This document shows, one piece after another, positions 49,717 to 58,575 of a stretch of 64,000 bases of DNA. The stretch is from CAG-877 sp045125935 (lineage in GTDB: Bacteria > Bacillota_I > Bacilli_A > RF39 > UBA660), in the NCBI GenBank assembly GCA_045125935.1, contig JBGVNW010000068.1:248001-312000 (forward strand), written 5' to 3'. A program made the position numbers and the translations under genes. The notes beneath the pieces were generated by a model. It was given only the letters and a program-made list of their open reading frames with translations, was not told the origin of the DNA and made no database searches. How positions within the stretch are numbered: the stretch's first letter is position 1; every line of letters begins with the position of its first letter.

Positions 49717-52700
49717 TTAATTTATTTTTATTAAACTTCTTTCATTCTTTTCTTCAAGATATTTATCATATTCATCTTTTAATGTATGATACATTTCATA
49801 ATTAGCATTTTTATCTACAATAACAATAGGTTTTTCAAATTCATATTTGTTACCGTTAATATCAATTAGTTCTAATTTTATTTTATAAAAACCTTCTTCT
49901 TCAAATAAATATGTAAAATATAATCCATTATGTGTAGTAATGATTTTATCTTTTTGAAATTCAACATCAGGGTCTAATTCATCACCAAGTAATGTGAGTG
50001 TCCATTTAGGATATTCATTATTTATAATTCTACCTGTGATTCTACTATAATCAAATCCCAATAAAATCCAAGTTAAAGGTTTTATATCAACTACGCTATT
50101 TATATATCTAACATATTTATAGTGTTCACCTGTAATTAAATTAATAATTTCCTCATTTAAATGATCATATTCTTTATATCCTTTATCTATCTTATATAAA
50201 ATAGTATCAACATCAAATTTATAATAAGGACCTTCGTGACTTACACTCCCATCTGATCTATAATTTCGCATTGTTGAATTCACATCCTTTTTACCTATAT
50301 GTTCTTGCAATGCACCAGAATACATTTTATCTACATTTTTTTTAATAACATTATATATCACATCACTATTTTTATCAGGAATATATGTGTTTTTTTCATC
50401 AAAATAAATATTATTCATTTCGCTAACATAATTGAATTCATCAATACCATATAATATATTAGTTTTATTATCATCCCACAACCATGAAATTTTCAATATA
50501 TTTTTTCCGTCGTTTTCATTATTAACAATACATATCCAATTTTCTTTATCTGTACTTCCAAGGTTATTATAATTATATTCTTCTAAACCATTACCATCTA
50601 TCATATATTCTCCTAAAATATCAGATAATGTAATTTCCATAGGGTTTCTTTTGTAAGTAATAATGCCTTTTGTCCCATTACCTTCATATTTAGACCATAG
50701 ATAACACTTATTATAATTTTTCACATTATCGTCATATTCTTTTGGAATTATTAAATCATACTTCAAATTATCTGGTAAAGGTCTTGCATCTAAATAAAAT
50801 CCTCGAATATCTATATTATAAGGTTCCACTATAATAACATCTTTTTCAAATTGATAACAACAATTATTATACTTATCCCAAACTCTCATTTCAACATCAT
50901 AATTACCCAAATACGGCAATTGAACAAATACTTTACTATATATTTTTACAATACCAGAATATGTTTTTGACCAACCTGTTTTTGGATGTGATATTTTCCA
51001 TTCAATTGGTGACGATATATCAATATCATCATTAAACTCTCCACATAATATCACTTTTGCACAAACAACCATATCTGGCACAATTTCATTTTCACCATAT
51101 GGATCATTAGGCACATCATTAATAACAATATCTTTATATATATTTCTTGGTTCTGGAATATCTCTTAATCCATAATCTTTAGCGTCACCAAACTTGTTAC
51201 CATATATTAAATTATAATATTCACTATAAAGATTACAAACAACATTATTTTCATTTTTCATTAAGTCACTTATTATAGTTCCTAATGATCTCTTATCAAT
51301 TTCACTTATGTTAATATCGCTATCAGAATCGCTACTATCATCATACATTTCATTTATTTCGCTAATTGTTTTATCAGCAAGTCCCCCAATAGTTTCATCA
51401 ATATGATAATTCTTCTGCTCTGCAATAAATCTTGCAAAATCTTCATTTTCTGTCAAATAAACATGTTTATTTGGAAATACTGTAAAATCAATATGTCCTT
51501 TTGATTCCACATAATTGACGGTTGATATTTGAGGATTATTACCAATAAGATTAATACCAAAATAATGACCCTCACCTATGACATCTGTAATTTTTGTAGA
51601 ACCTGGCATAAATTCGTCGTTTAACTTTTTCTTTAAAGCAAATAATTTAACCAACGCTTCTTCAATAGTTAATCTAAAATCATCTCGCTTGTCCTTATCA
51701 AAATCTTCAATTACATTAGGCAAACCATAATCATCATATTTTATACCATCTACTTTTTCTGGATGGTTTATATTATATACTAATGATATATGATTTAATT
51801 TCTGAAAATTTTGAGTATCTAATGATATTGGTTTTCTCTTTGTAGAGTAAGATTTTTTATTTTTTAGACTATATACATATGTTCTATATATCTTGCCATA
51901 TTCGCTGTCATATCCGTTGATATTTCGCCAATATTCTACGATATTAAGGTTATCATACCCAAAGAATTTAATAGCGTTTAAAATCGCTTTATATGATCCT
52001 ATAAATGGGTATATATTGTGTCCTTCAAGCATAAGTTCTTTACGCTTTTCATTCAAAAGTCCATAATCTGGCATATATTCGTGTATATCACTATGCTTGA
52101 ATAATATAGTATCTTCAGGTTTCAAATTATAACCTAAATTCTCATTCCATACTTTTAATCTCTCATCTTCTTCTATGGTTTCAGCATAGAATGTAATTTT
52201 TGCAATATCATACTTTGTATATCCATTTTCGTAAGAAATTACAAGAGTTCTTTTATATGTACATTCTGAACTATTTTCACTTGCTATAAATGCAACATGA
52301 ACTTCTAATAAATCATTCCGTTCAATATCTGATGATGAACCTAATAATGGAACATTATATTTGTCAAATCTATTAATAATAAGTGTTTCACACAAAGGAC
52401 CATCATATGGGGTATATATCAATGAAGAAGTGTCTTTTAACACATAATCATCATCAAAATTAAACATAAAAAATTCATCAACAAATGAATTTACTATATC
52501 CCATTGAAAAACAATATTACCTTCACCAGTAGGATATGAATATCTATCATCTATACCGTCGCTATCCTTATCATATATATAATCTTCATCATGTTTCAAA
52601 TCCTCCATTATATATATGGTCGTGTTTTCGTATAACCCAACACTTACTCTTGGGAAAAATATATTTCCTTCCCATATCTGATATGCTTCGTTCCAATTTA

Positions 52701-52752
52701 GATTTAAATTATAACCGTTTTTATCAAAAAACTCTAAATTCTTTACTACCAT
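49717..52752 (-). CDS. Large baseplate protein, candidate gp7 counterpart
   Basis: 1011 residues; T4 gp7 is 1032. No direct motif match. Position after gp6-like and in the gp25-gp6 neighbourhood suggests the wedge core. Features seen: an N-terminal beta-rich part, a middle with AFFGYDNLNIVEYW-type segment (FFGYDNLNIVEYWRNINGYD, ~262-281) similar to tail protein I-like regions, and at ~560-660 a PKD/Ig-like module (KISHPKTGWSKTYSGIVKIY, YLGNYDVEMRVWDKYNN). The C-terminus repeats this type (GFDYSRITGR.., EEEGFYKIKLELIDINGNKY). These modules usually contact partners or host surface. Four genes are adjacent without gaps. Confidence 0.6.
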   Translation of the reverse strand: MVVKNLEFFDKNGYNLNLNWNEAYQIWEGNIFFPRVSVGLYENTTIYIMEDLKHDEDYIYDKDSDGIDDRYSYPTGEGNIVFQWDIVNSFVDEFFMFNFDDDYVLKDTSSLIYTPYDGPLCETLIINRFDKYNVPLLGSSSDIERNDLLEVHVAFIASENSSECTYKRTLVISYENGYTKYDIAKITFYAETIEEDERLKVWNENLGYNLKPEDTILFKHSDIHEYMPDYGLLNEKRKELMLEGHNIYPFIGSYKAILNAIKFFGYDNLNIVEYWRNINGYDSEYGKIYRTYVYSLKNKKSYSTKRKPISLDTQNFQKLNHISLVYNINHPEKVDGIKYDDYGLPNVIEDFDKDKRDDFRLTIEEALVKLFALKKKLNDEFMPGSTKITDVIGEGHYFGINLIGNNPQISTVNYVESKGHIDFTVFPNKHVYLTENEDFARFIAEQKNYHIDETIGGLADKTISEINEMYDDSSDSDSDINISEIDKRSLGTIISDLMKNENNVVCNLYSEYYNLIYGNKFGDAKDYGLRDIPEPRNIYKDIVINDVPNDPYGENEIVPDMVVCAKVILCGEFNDDIDISSPIEWKISHPKTGWSKTYSGIVKIYSKVFVQLPYLGNYDVEMRVWDKYNNCCYQFEKDVIIVEPYNIDIRGFYLDARPLPDNLKYDLIIPKEYDDNVKNYNKCYLWSKYEGNGTKGIITYKRNPMEITLSDILGEYMIDGNGLEEYNYNNLGSTDKENWICIVNNENDGKNILKISWLWDDNKTNILYGIDEFNYVSEMNNIYFDEKNTYIPDKNSDVIYNVIKKNVDKMYSGALQEHIGKKDVNSTMRNYRSDGSVSHEGPYYKFDVDTILYKIDKGYKEYDHLNEEIINLITGEHYKYVRYINSVVDIKPLTWILLGFDYSRITGRIINNEYPKWTLTLLGDELDPDVEFQKDKIITTHNGLYFTYLFEEEGFYKIKLELIDINGNKYEFEKPIVIVDKNANYEMYHTLKDEYDKYLEEKNERSLIKIN

Positions 52753-53037
52753 TTAATTGATCTTTTTATAATTTTTCTTAACAGAGTAATTGTTGAACAC
52801 TCTTAAATATTTAACACTATTAATCAAATGAGCCAATATTTTATTTAAATATGGAAACATAGCAACCATATTTGAGTTATTTTTAAAATATGAAGTTGTA
52901 TTATCCTCTAACAAAGAATCCTCATATTTATAACCTTCATTTTTTAACACCCAACGCTCGGTTTCAATCTTTTCATATAACGAATCAAAACCTTTATATT
53001 TTAAAATATTAATATCTGTATTTTTAGATGTATCCAT
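52753..53037 (-). CDS. Small baseplate-operon protein of unknown function
   Basis: 94 residues, placed base-to-base between the gp6-like and the 1011-residue genes. It is charged at the start (MDTSKNTDINILKYKGF), has a central helix LYEKIETERWVLKNEGY, a hydrophobic helix MVAMFPYLNKILAHLINSVK and a basic tail. No homologue recognised. The tight packing makes it a real gene and probably a small baseplate component or chaperone. Confidence 0.65.
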   Translation of the reverse strand: MDTSKNTDINILKYKGFDSLYEKIETERWVLKNEGYKYEDSLLEDNTTSYFKNNSNMVAMFPYLNKILAHLINSVKYLRVFNNYSVKKNYKKIN

Positions 53038-53038
53038 T

Positions 53039-54772
53039 TTATTTCAATAAATTATTAAGTTTTCTTTGCATTTCTATATTATATGCTGTATTATTAACAG
53101 GGGACTCAAAGAATATATTTAAAGGACCTATTTTTCCTTCTTCTGGTGTAACAGTATAATAATTATCATTAGCATCTCTCCACCCACCTCTTGGAACATA
53201 CACACACCCTTTATTCATAACAATATTTCCATATGCGTCAAATCCTACTTGTGGATCTTCATTTCTTCCAACATTATGTGAAACTCCAAATTCATCGTAA
53301 TAATACCCATTCCTTTTAGCCATCTCATTATCTTTTGTCATAAAGAATATATCACAAGTATCAACACCGTCTATATTCTCTATAAGTGCAATTAAATCAG
53401 ATTTTGGTATAATATCACTTCTATTTATATTAAGGAAATATTTATTTAATGTACTTCGTATATTTGAAGATATAGATGTTTTATCTGCATTATCAAAATA
53501 TCTTAACATTATATTTATTATGAAATATTTAATCTCTGGATTAATAATTTCAACCTCTGTACCTATCAGCATTCTTCCTGAATTTTTTATTGCTGATAAT
53601 AAACTATTTTTCTCATATCTATCTAATATAAATTCAGAAACAGGAACTTCAAAATAATCTTCATTATTTGACAACTTTTTCTTCATGTTAGGAATAACCT
53701 TTAAATATATAACATTATCGTCATATATATTATCATCATTCTTTGTGTGATATGCATATATATACGAATATTGATTATATTTAGTTAAATAATTAACATA
53801 ATTTTCAGTGTTTGCTAACACAAAAGACTTGCTTGCTTTTGGTGCAATCGCTTTTGTAAATTCTGGATCTTCATAATTATTTCCCATCAGTGGTGGAGAT
53901 ATAGTTTCAACAATAAGAACCTCATTCAAATCAACCTCGTTACCATACTCATCTATACCCATATCAATAAATCTATATGTCAATCCAGTAGAATAACTAT
54001 TTCCAACTTCTCCTTCTGTTTTTATATATATAACCTCAATGAGAGCACCTGCTGGCGGAATTTTACCAAAACTATCATTTCCAAAGAAAATACTAATACC
54101 AATTGTAGGAGATGTTTTTACAATAAAACATTCACTTGATTCTGGATCATCATCATCATAAGATGGCATATCATATAAACTATTAACCTTTCTCCATTCT
54201 TTTCCATTCACTCTAACTGCAACATTATCATGATCACTCATACCTTTGATGACAGGATTGAAACTTTGTAAAGCCGTTCCATTAGATGTGAAAGTTTGTG
54301 TTTCAATTTCACCTTGTATAAATGGAACACTAACAAACGAACTGCCACCAACAGTTAATTTAATAGAATCTGTTGGTAAATTCATAAAATATGTACAACC
54401 AGTATCAGAAATAATAAATTTGCTGAAATTTTTAATTTTTAAATGATTACCCGAAAAGTATATAGATGTATTTAGTTTGACACCCATCACACCATATGCG
54501 GAACCTCCCCTATGTGCATCATGTCCCGCTAATTGTGCAAGACCTTGTATAGATTCTATATTTTGTGCAGTTCTAATATTTAATTCTTCTGCAGTGTGTG
54601 ATATATATGTAAAAATAAGTTCCGCAATATTTGAAATAACAACCAATAACTGACCAAAAGGAGACGCTGGTGTAAATACACTTGCCGCCTGTTCATATTT
54701 TATAACAAGATATTCAACTGCTTGTTGAACTAATTCGCTCGCTTTCAATCTACTATTTTGAAAAAAACCCAT
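53039..54772 (-). CDS. 6: Baseplate wedge protein (gp6 / gpJ-like)
   Basis: 577 residues from ATG 54772 (T4 gp6 is 660). The N-terminal helical part (VQQAVEYLVIKYEQAASVFT, PFGQLLVVISNIAELIF) and the following LAQLAGHDAHRGGSAYGVM are typical of gp6/baseplate J proteins. The centre has a beta-rich domain with VRVNGKEWRKVNSLYD and FFGNDSFGKIPPAGALIEV, the classic J-domain signature (FGdg.fG..P..G..i.v.Y). The C-terminal half has KYFIINIMLRYFDNADK and ALIENIDGVDTCDIFF. gp6 forms the ring that links baseplate wedges. Own late promoter at 54797. Confidence 0.85.
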   Translation of the reverse strand: MGFFQNSRLKASELVQQAVEYLVIKYEQAASVFTPASPFGQLLVVISNIAELIFTYISHTAEELNIRTAQNIESIQGLAQLAGHDAHRGGSAYGVMGVKLNTSIYFSGNHLKIKNFSKFIISDTGCTYFMNLPTDSIKLTVGGSSFVSVPFIQGEIETQTFTSNGTALQSFNPVIKGMSDHDNVAVRVNGKEWRKVNSLYDMPSYDDDDPESSECFIVKTSPTIGISIFFGNDSFGKIPPAGALIEVIYIKTEGEVGNSYSTGLTYRFIDMGIDEYGNEVDLNEVLIVETISPPLMGNNYEDPEFTKAIAPKASKSFVLANTENYVNYLTKYNQYSYIYAYHTKNDDNIYDDNVIYLKVIPNMKKKLSNNEDYFEVPVSEFILDRYEKNSLLSAIKNSGRMLIGTEVEIINPEIKYFIINIMLRYFDNADKTSISSNIRSTLNKYFLNINRSDIIPKSDLIALIENIDGVDTCDIFFMTKDNEMAKRNGYYYDEFGVSHNVGRNEDPQVGFDAYGNIVMNKGCVYVPRGGWRDANDNYYTVTPEEGKIGPLNIFFESPVNNTAYNIEMQRKLNNLLK

Positions 54773-54796
54773 TTTATATAACAAATATATATATTA

Positions 54797-54804
54797 TATT
54801 TATG
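54797..54804 (-). promoter_or_regulatory. Late promoter motif CATAAATA (minus)
   Basis: Minus strand TTTTTTTCATAAATATAATATATATA, 24 bases before the gp6 start. It is fused to the terminator of gp25. Confidence 0.75.
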
Positions 54805-54834
54805 AAAAAAATGGATGTGAAACATCACATCCAT
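54804..54834 (-). terminator. Rho-independent terminator after gp25 (minus)
   Basis: ATGGATGTGA/TCACATCCAT with a 4-base loop; on the minus strand a T-tract follows and runs into the gp6 late promoter. Confidence 0.8.
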
Positions 54835-54855
54835 AAAATTATTATTTTACATATA

Positions 54856-55215
54856 TTAAACAAGATAACTAGATACCTTTGTATTATTTATTATTAAATC
54901 TACAATCATACCAACATTAAATTCCCATTTAACAAATTCAACACTAACAGTCACATTATATTTACCATCTAAATAAATATATTTTTGTATTTGTGTATTT
55001 ATCATATTTTCAATAGCATTCTTATTCCAATTTGTTTCAAAAAGATATTTGTGAAGATCACAACCAAAATCAGGCAACATTAATACTTCTCCCTTTCGTG
55101 TAAATAAAAGACAGTCAACCTGCATTATAATTTCATCCAATTCATTATTAACCTCCATTATACCAGGTTTATACCTACTTTCGACATTTGGTATAGCGTA
55201 TATATCTCTTAACAT
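54856..55215 (-). CDS. 25: Baseplate wedge protein (gp25-like)
   Basis: 119 residues (T4 gp25 is 132). The GPW/gp25 signature is clear: LLFTRKGEVLMLPDFGCDLH then KYLFE, equal to 'RkGe...PdfG..l...lFe' in this lysozyme-like fold family (no lysozyme activity). It ends with VEFVKWEFNVGMIVDLIINN. It joins sheath to wedge and is conserved in all contractile systems. Two bases downstream of the 429-residue gene in the operon from 56507. Confidence 0.88.
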   Translation of the reverse strand: MLRDIYAIPNVESRYKPGIMEVNNELDEIIMQVDCLLFTRKGEVLMLPDFGCDLHKYLFETNWNKNAIENMINTQIQKYIYLDGKYNVTVSVEFVKWEFNVGMIVDLIINNTKVSSYLV

Positions 55216-55217
55216 TT

Positions 55218-56507
55218 TTAATCTATTTCATTTATATTAAGTTTCTTAACTTTATCACTTATATCCGCCATAGATGTGATAACGGTTGTGTTTTTTATAG
55301 AACCACTGTTAATAATACCTGCAAATTTACCCAAAGAACCAAATACACTACACTTTGTTAATTTAATATTATTACTTATAAAACAATTTTTGAATTTGCT
55401 TTCAACACAATCACAATATCCAAATAAATTACAATCATTTATGAAACTATTCTCTATTTCACAATCATAAATGTCACACTTCTTAACATTACAATTTCTA
55501 ATATCACATTCAACAATATCAATACCTTCTAAATGGTAACATTTTACCAAATCAATATCTCTTATTTGCAATCTACTTATGTCACTATCATAATTTACAG
55601 TCGCTTGCTTAATATTATTACATATTACTAAATTAAATAATTTATCCTTTATAGACGGAAATAACAAATTAATATTACTTCTATCATTATCCAAATCAAC
55701 AGTTAATTTAATACCTTTATATTTTTCATGAAATAATTCATAACAACCAAATGCTTTTGAGAAAGTATCAAATTCTTCATTATATTTCTCAATCTTCTTT
55801 AATTCATCTTCATTATATTCCAAGACAGTAGATGAATTATGTAGAGTTATAATCGTATGATTAATACATTTTAAAATATCATCTTTCTTCTTATTATAAT
55901 CAACATCCGACAAATATTTTAAAGTAATATATCCTAACTTAATATTACTAAAATCAATACCATAATTATTATCTACATCATCACTATATTTCAAACCATC
56001 AAGTTGTTTTTGAATTGTAGATGAGCAGTTTTCAACACTTGCTGGTTTAAAATCAGATAATTTTTCGATACTGCCATTTTTAGTTAAATCAACAATGTTA
56101 TCCAATATAAACTTCTCATTGAAATTCAATATAAATTTTGTAACATTTAAATTTGATAAACTAACACTATCATTGAACCCTAATTTTAAATATATATAAT
56201 TATGCTCATTCTTATCTAAACTACTATGTAAGCACTCAAATAATTTAGGCATTATATATATCGCCTCAAAATAATTATATAATGGAGTCTTTATGATATA
56301 TTCATCCCCGTCTTTCACTAATACAGCATTTCTATCTGTTGGTTCAAGTAATTTATATTCTATATTCGAATATAATATTTCTCTATTCAAAACTGGTGAT
56401 AGCAACAACATTAATTCATCTTCTTCTTTTTTAAATGTACCTTTAATCTCAAATCCAATTAGAGAATTACCTGTTATTGAATCATTTTGAAATAAATTCT
56501 TCTTCAT
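55218..56507 (-). CDS. Late protein with pentapeptide-like repeats and possible amidoligase-like N-terminus
   Basis: 429 residues. Residues ~15-130 recall the amidoligase (glutamine-synthetase-like) pattern: LIGFEIKGTF, then DEYIIKTPLYNYFEAIYIMP and NYIYLKLGFND, but the second Glu of 'GxExE' and the HvH motif appear replaced, so activity is doubtful. Residues ~310-400 hold Cys-rich pentapeptide-like repeats (DIVECDIRNCNVKKCDIYDC, ENSFINDCNLFGYCDC), predicting a right-handed beta helix. It leads the gp25 operon behind a late promoter, so a baseplate or tail-fibre function is likely. No firm family. Confidence 0.55.
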   Translation of the reverse strand: MKKNLFQNDSITGNSLIGFEIKGTFKKEEDELMLLLSPVLNREILYSNIEYKLLEPTDRNAVLVKDGDEYIIKTPLYNYFEAIYIMPKLFECLHSSLDKNEHNYIYLKLGFNDSVSLSNLNVTKFILNFNEKFILDNIVDLTKNGSIEKLSDFKPASVENCSSTIQKQLDGLKYSDDVDNNYGIDFSNIKLGYITLKYLSDVDYNKKKDDILKCINHTIITLHNSSTVLEYNEDELKKIEKYNEEFDTFSKAFGCYELFHEKYKGIKLTVDLDNDRSNINLLFPSIKDKLFNLVICNNIKQATVNYDSDISRLQIRDIDLVKCYHLEGIDIVECDIRNCNVKKCDIYDCEIENSFINDCNLFGYCDCVESKFKNCFISNNIKLTKCSVFGSLGKFAGIINSGSIKNTTVITSMADISDKVKKLNINEID

Positions 56508-56530
56508 TATAATATATTTAATATATAAGG

Positions 56531-56538
56531 TATTTATG
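56531..56538 (-). promoter_or_regulatory. Late promoter motif CATAAATA (minus)
   Basis: Minus strand TTTCATAAATACCTTATATAT, 23 bases before the start at 56507. A short AAAGAAT/ATTCTTT hairpin just upstream (56539-56555) overlaps the end of the endonuclease gene. Confidence 0.7.
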
Positions 56539-56546
56539 AAAGAATC

Positions 56547-58502
56547 TCATTCTTTAATGCCTTCGTTTATTCTATCCTTTTTTGATAGCAAACGCTCATA
56601 AAGTTCATCTGTCCACAATTGAATACCTACTCGTTTTTTAAATAAATTACCACATTTTTTAGTATTTCTACCATTAGATGAAAGTTCAGGTCCTATTATT
56701 ATATAAGCAGGTGCCTTAACATGTTTCTTAATTAAATCATACCACTCGAAAAATGTAATATCCGCCATATCATCTATAACATCTTGCGAAACGCCATTTT
56801 CAGAACTATCAATCCAATGTTCATAGTTTTTACCAAAAGGAGGGCAGACAATACAAACCTTATCAGTTTCAATAACTGATTCAAGCATATCCCTTTGTTG
56901 CCAACCATACCAGTCACAAAAAGACTTATTAATATCATATGCTTCAATACCCGAAATTTTGCTCATATAATCGCCAGAATCGTTCTTTTTTATCCATCTA
57001 ATATATCCCTCCACAATGCCGCCAAAACCCGCCATAGGAGCGTATATACCGTTATATTTAGATAAATCAATATCACTCTCATCAAATATTTTCATACAGT
57101 CTGTTGGTGATATTGCAGTTACTTTACTCGCTATTTTAGCAATAGTGAATCTTGCCAATATTAATTCTAATAAACTATTATCACTACTTATTATTTTATT
57201 ATTATCAATCACACAACTGTTTATAGCATCCAAATGTCGTTTTACAAAAGAATAATCTTTATTTTCACATATGCATTTATCAAGAGTTTTAAACATATTC
57301 TTGACCGCCTTCACTATACATCTCTCATCATTCCAAGCATTATATGGCGATTGCTGTCCAGGAACATAACATTTCCAAATAGGATGATTTGCCGTCCATT
57401 TATTATTACCAGGAAAAGGGTTATTTAAACACCATTCCACCAATTGAGATTCGGTTATTTTATATTTCGGTTTGATAGCAAATACATTATTAGACACCAA
57501 TTGTTCTAAACAGATGTAAAAATCACAACTAAAAATTTCTAAATAGTTTAATCCATTTTCTTTTGCTATATTACGCTTTTTAACATCATGTTCTGTCCAA
57601 ACATATATTGCATTTTTATAAAATTTACTCTTTTCAGATTTAGATTTCCACTTATTTAAAATTTCAATATCATCTGTATTTTTGCTATCAAAAGGATGTT
57701 GTCCATGTGTCCAATTACCTTGCACTTCGATATAGTAATTGCTGTCAGGAAAATAAAAATCACAAGAAAAAGGATATTCATCAGAACGATATTGCGATAT
57801 ATAATTTATACTATTTTCTATAAAATATTTCTCTAATTCTTTTTCTATTTTAGATTTATTAAATGAGCGATTGTCTTTCTTTGTTTTATACTGCTTATTT
57901 TGAATATTCAATTGTTGAGCAGATATAAATTCTTTAAACTGTTGTGTTTTTGTAAAAGAATTAACGCCATATCTACTATAAGTAGTTTCTCTTATTTTAT
58001 TAATTGATTCATCCGAAAAATATTTACCATCATTTTTTAATAATCTTGTTTGTTTAGATTTTTCGGTTATTTTTCTTATTTCTTCATCTGATCGTTTTGA
58101 TAAAGTATCTATTAACTTTTCTTTATTATTATAATTTTTATCCCCATATAAAAGTTCTTTTGTATCAAACATTTTTTGTTTAATACTTTCATCATGCATA
58201 GCACAATTACCAGAACAATATGTATTATATCCCCATTGACCCTTTCTTGTTTCAAAACTTACAGGATTTCCACAAATTTTACATTTAGGTATAATATAAA
58301 TATCTGTCAAAAAATGCCAAAGTTTTTGTTTAAATGGTAATTCATCTATATCTTCTGGAAATTTAATTTTTAAGTATTCATTATAAAAGGAAGGATAATG
58401 TTTTCTAAATCCACCTTCTTTTTTTAAATTTCCAGATTTATCTATACCAGAATTTAAATAGGTAAATAAATCTATTTTATTTGAAAAATTTTGATATTCC
58501 AT
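56547..58502 (-). CDS. Homing endonuclease fused to DNA methyltransferase
   Basis: 651 residues. N-terminal zinc finger CKICGNPVSFETRK..YCSGNCAMHD (~74-104) like that of the gene at 16959. A long basic linker follows. The Vsr-like nuclease core is SCDFYFPDSNYYIEVQGNW with THGQHPF. From ~470 there is an amino-methyltransferase: motif I GIYAPMAGFGGIVEGYI, ISGIEAYDINKSFCDWYG, and motif IV CIVCPPFGKNYEHW (CPPF in place of NPPY). An endonuclease and methylase in one chain resembles type IIG restriction enzymes, but the DNA-binding part is of homing type. Early-type promoter at 58508 inside the late structural region marks it as an inserted mobile gene. Confidence 0.8.
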   Translation of the reverse strand: MEYQNFSNKIDLFTYLNSGIDKSGNLKKEGGFRKHYPSFYNEYLKIKFPEDIDELPFKQKLWHFLTDIYIIPKCKICGNPVSFETRKGQWGYNTYCSGNCAMHDESIKQKMFDTKELLYGDKNYNNKEKLIDTLSKRSDEEIRKITEKSKQTRLLKNDGKYFSDESINKIRETTYSRYGVNSFTKTQQFKEFISAQQLNIQNKQYKTKKDNRSFNKSKIEKELEKYFIENSINYISQYRSDEYPFSCDFYFPDSNYYIEVQGNWTHGQHPFDSKNTDDIEILNKWKSKSEKSKFYKNAIYVWTEHDVKKRNIAKENGLNYLEIFSCDFYICLEQLVSNNVFAIKPKYKITESQLVEWCLNNPFPGNNKWTANHPIWKCYVPGQQSPYNAWNDERCIVKAVKNMFKTLDKCICENKDYSFVKRHLDAINSCVIDNNKIISSDNSLLELILARFTIAKIASKVTAISPTDCMKIFDESDIDLSKYNGIYAPMAGFGGIVEGYIRWIKKNDSGDYMSKISGIEAYDINKSFCDWYGWQQRDMLESVIETDKVCIVCPPFGKNYEHWIDSSENGVSQDVIDDMADITFFEWYDLIKKHVKAPAYIIIGPELSSNGRNTKKCGNLFKKRVGIQLWTDELYERLLSKKDRINEGIKE

Positions 58503-58507
58503 ATATG

Positions 58508-58520
58508 TAAATATAACAAA
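58508..58520 (-). promoter_or_regulatory. Early-type promoter motif (minus), leaderless spacing
   Basis: Minus strand TTTGTTATATTTA, 5 bases before the start at 58502. The only early-type motif among the structural genes. Confidence 0.65.
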
Positions 58521-58545
58521 AAAAGAGGACTTTTAAGTCCTCTTT
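58521..58545 (-). terminator. Rho-independent terminator of the major capsid gene (minus)
   Basis: AAAGAGGACTT/AAGTCCTCTTT hairpin with a T-tract on the minus strand, fused to the early-type motif. Confidence 0.8.
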
Positions 58546-58575
58546 AATTTATATTAATTCAATTTAAATCATTGA

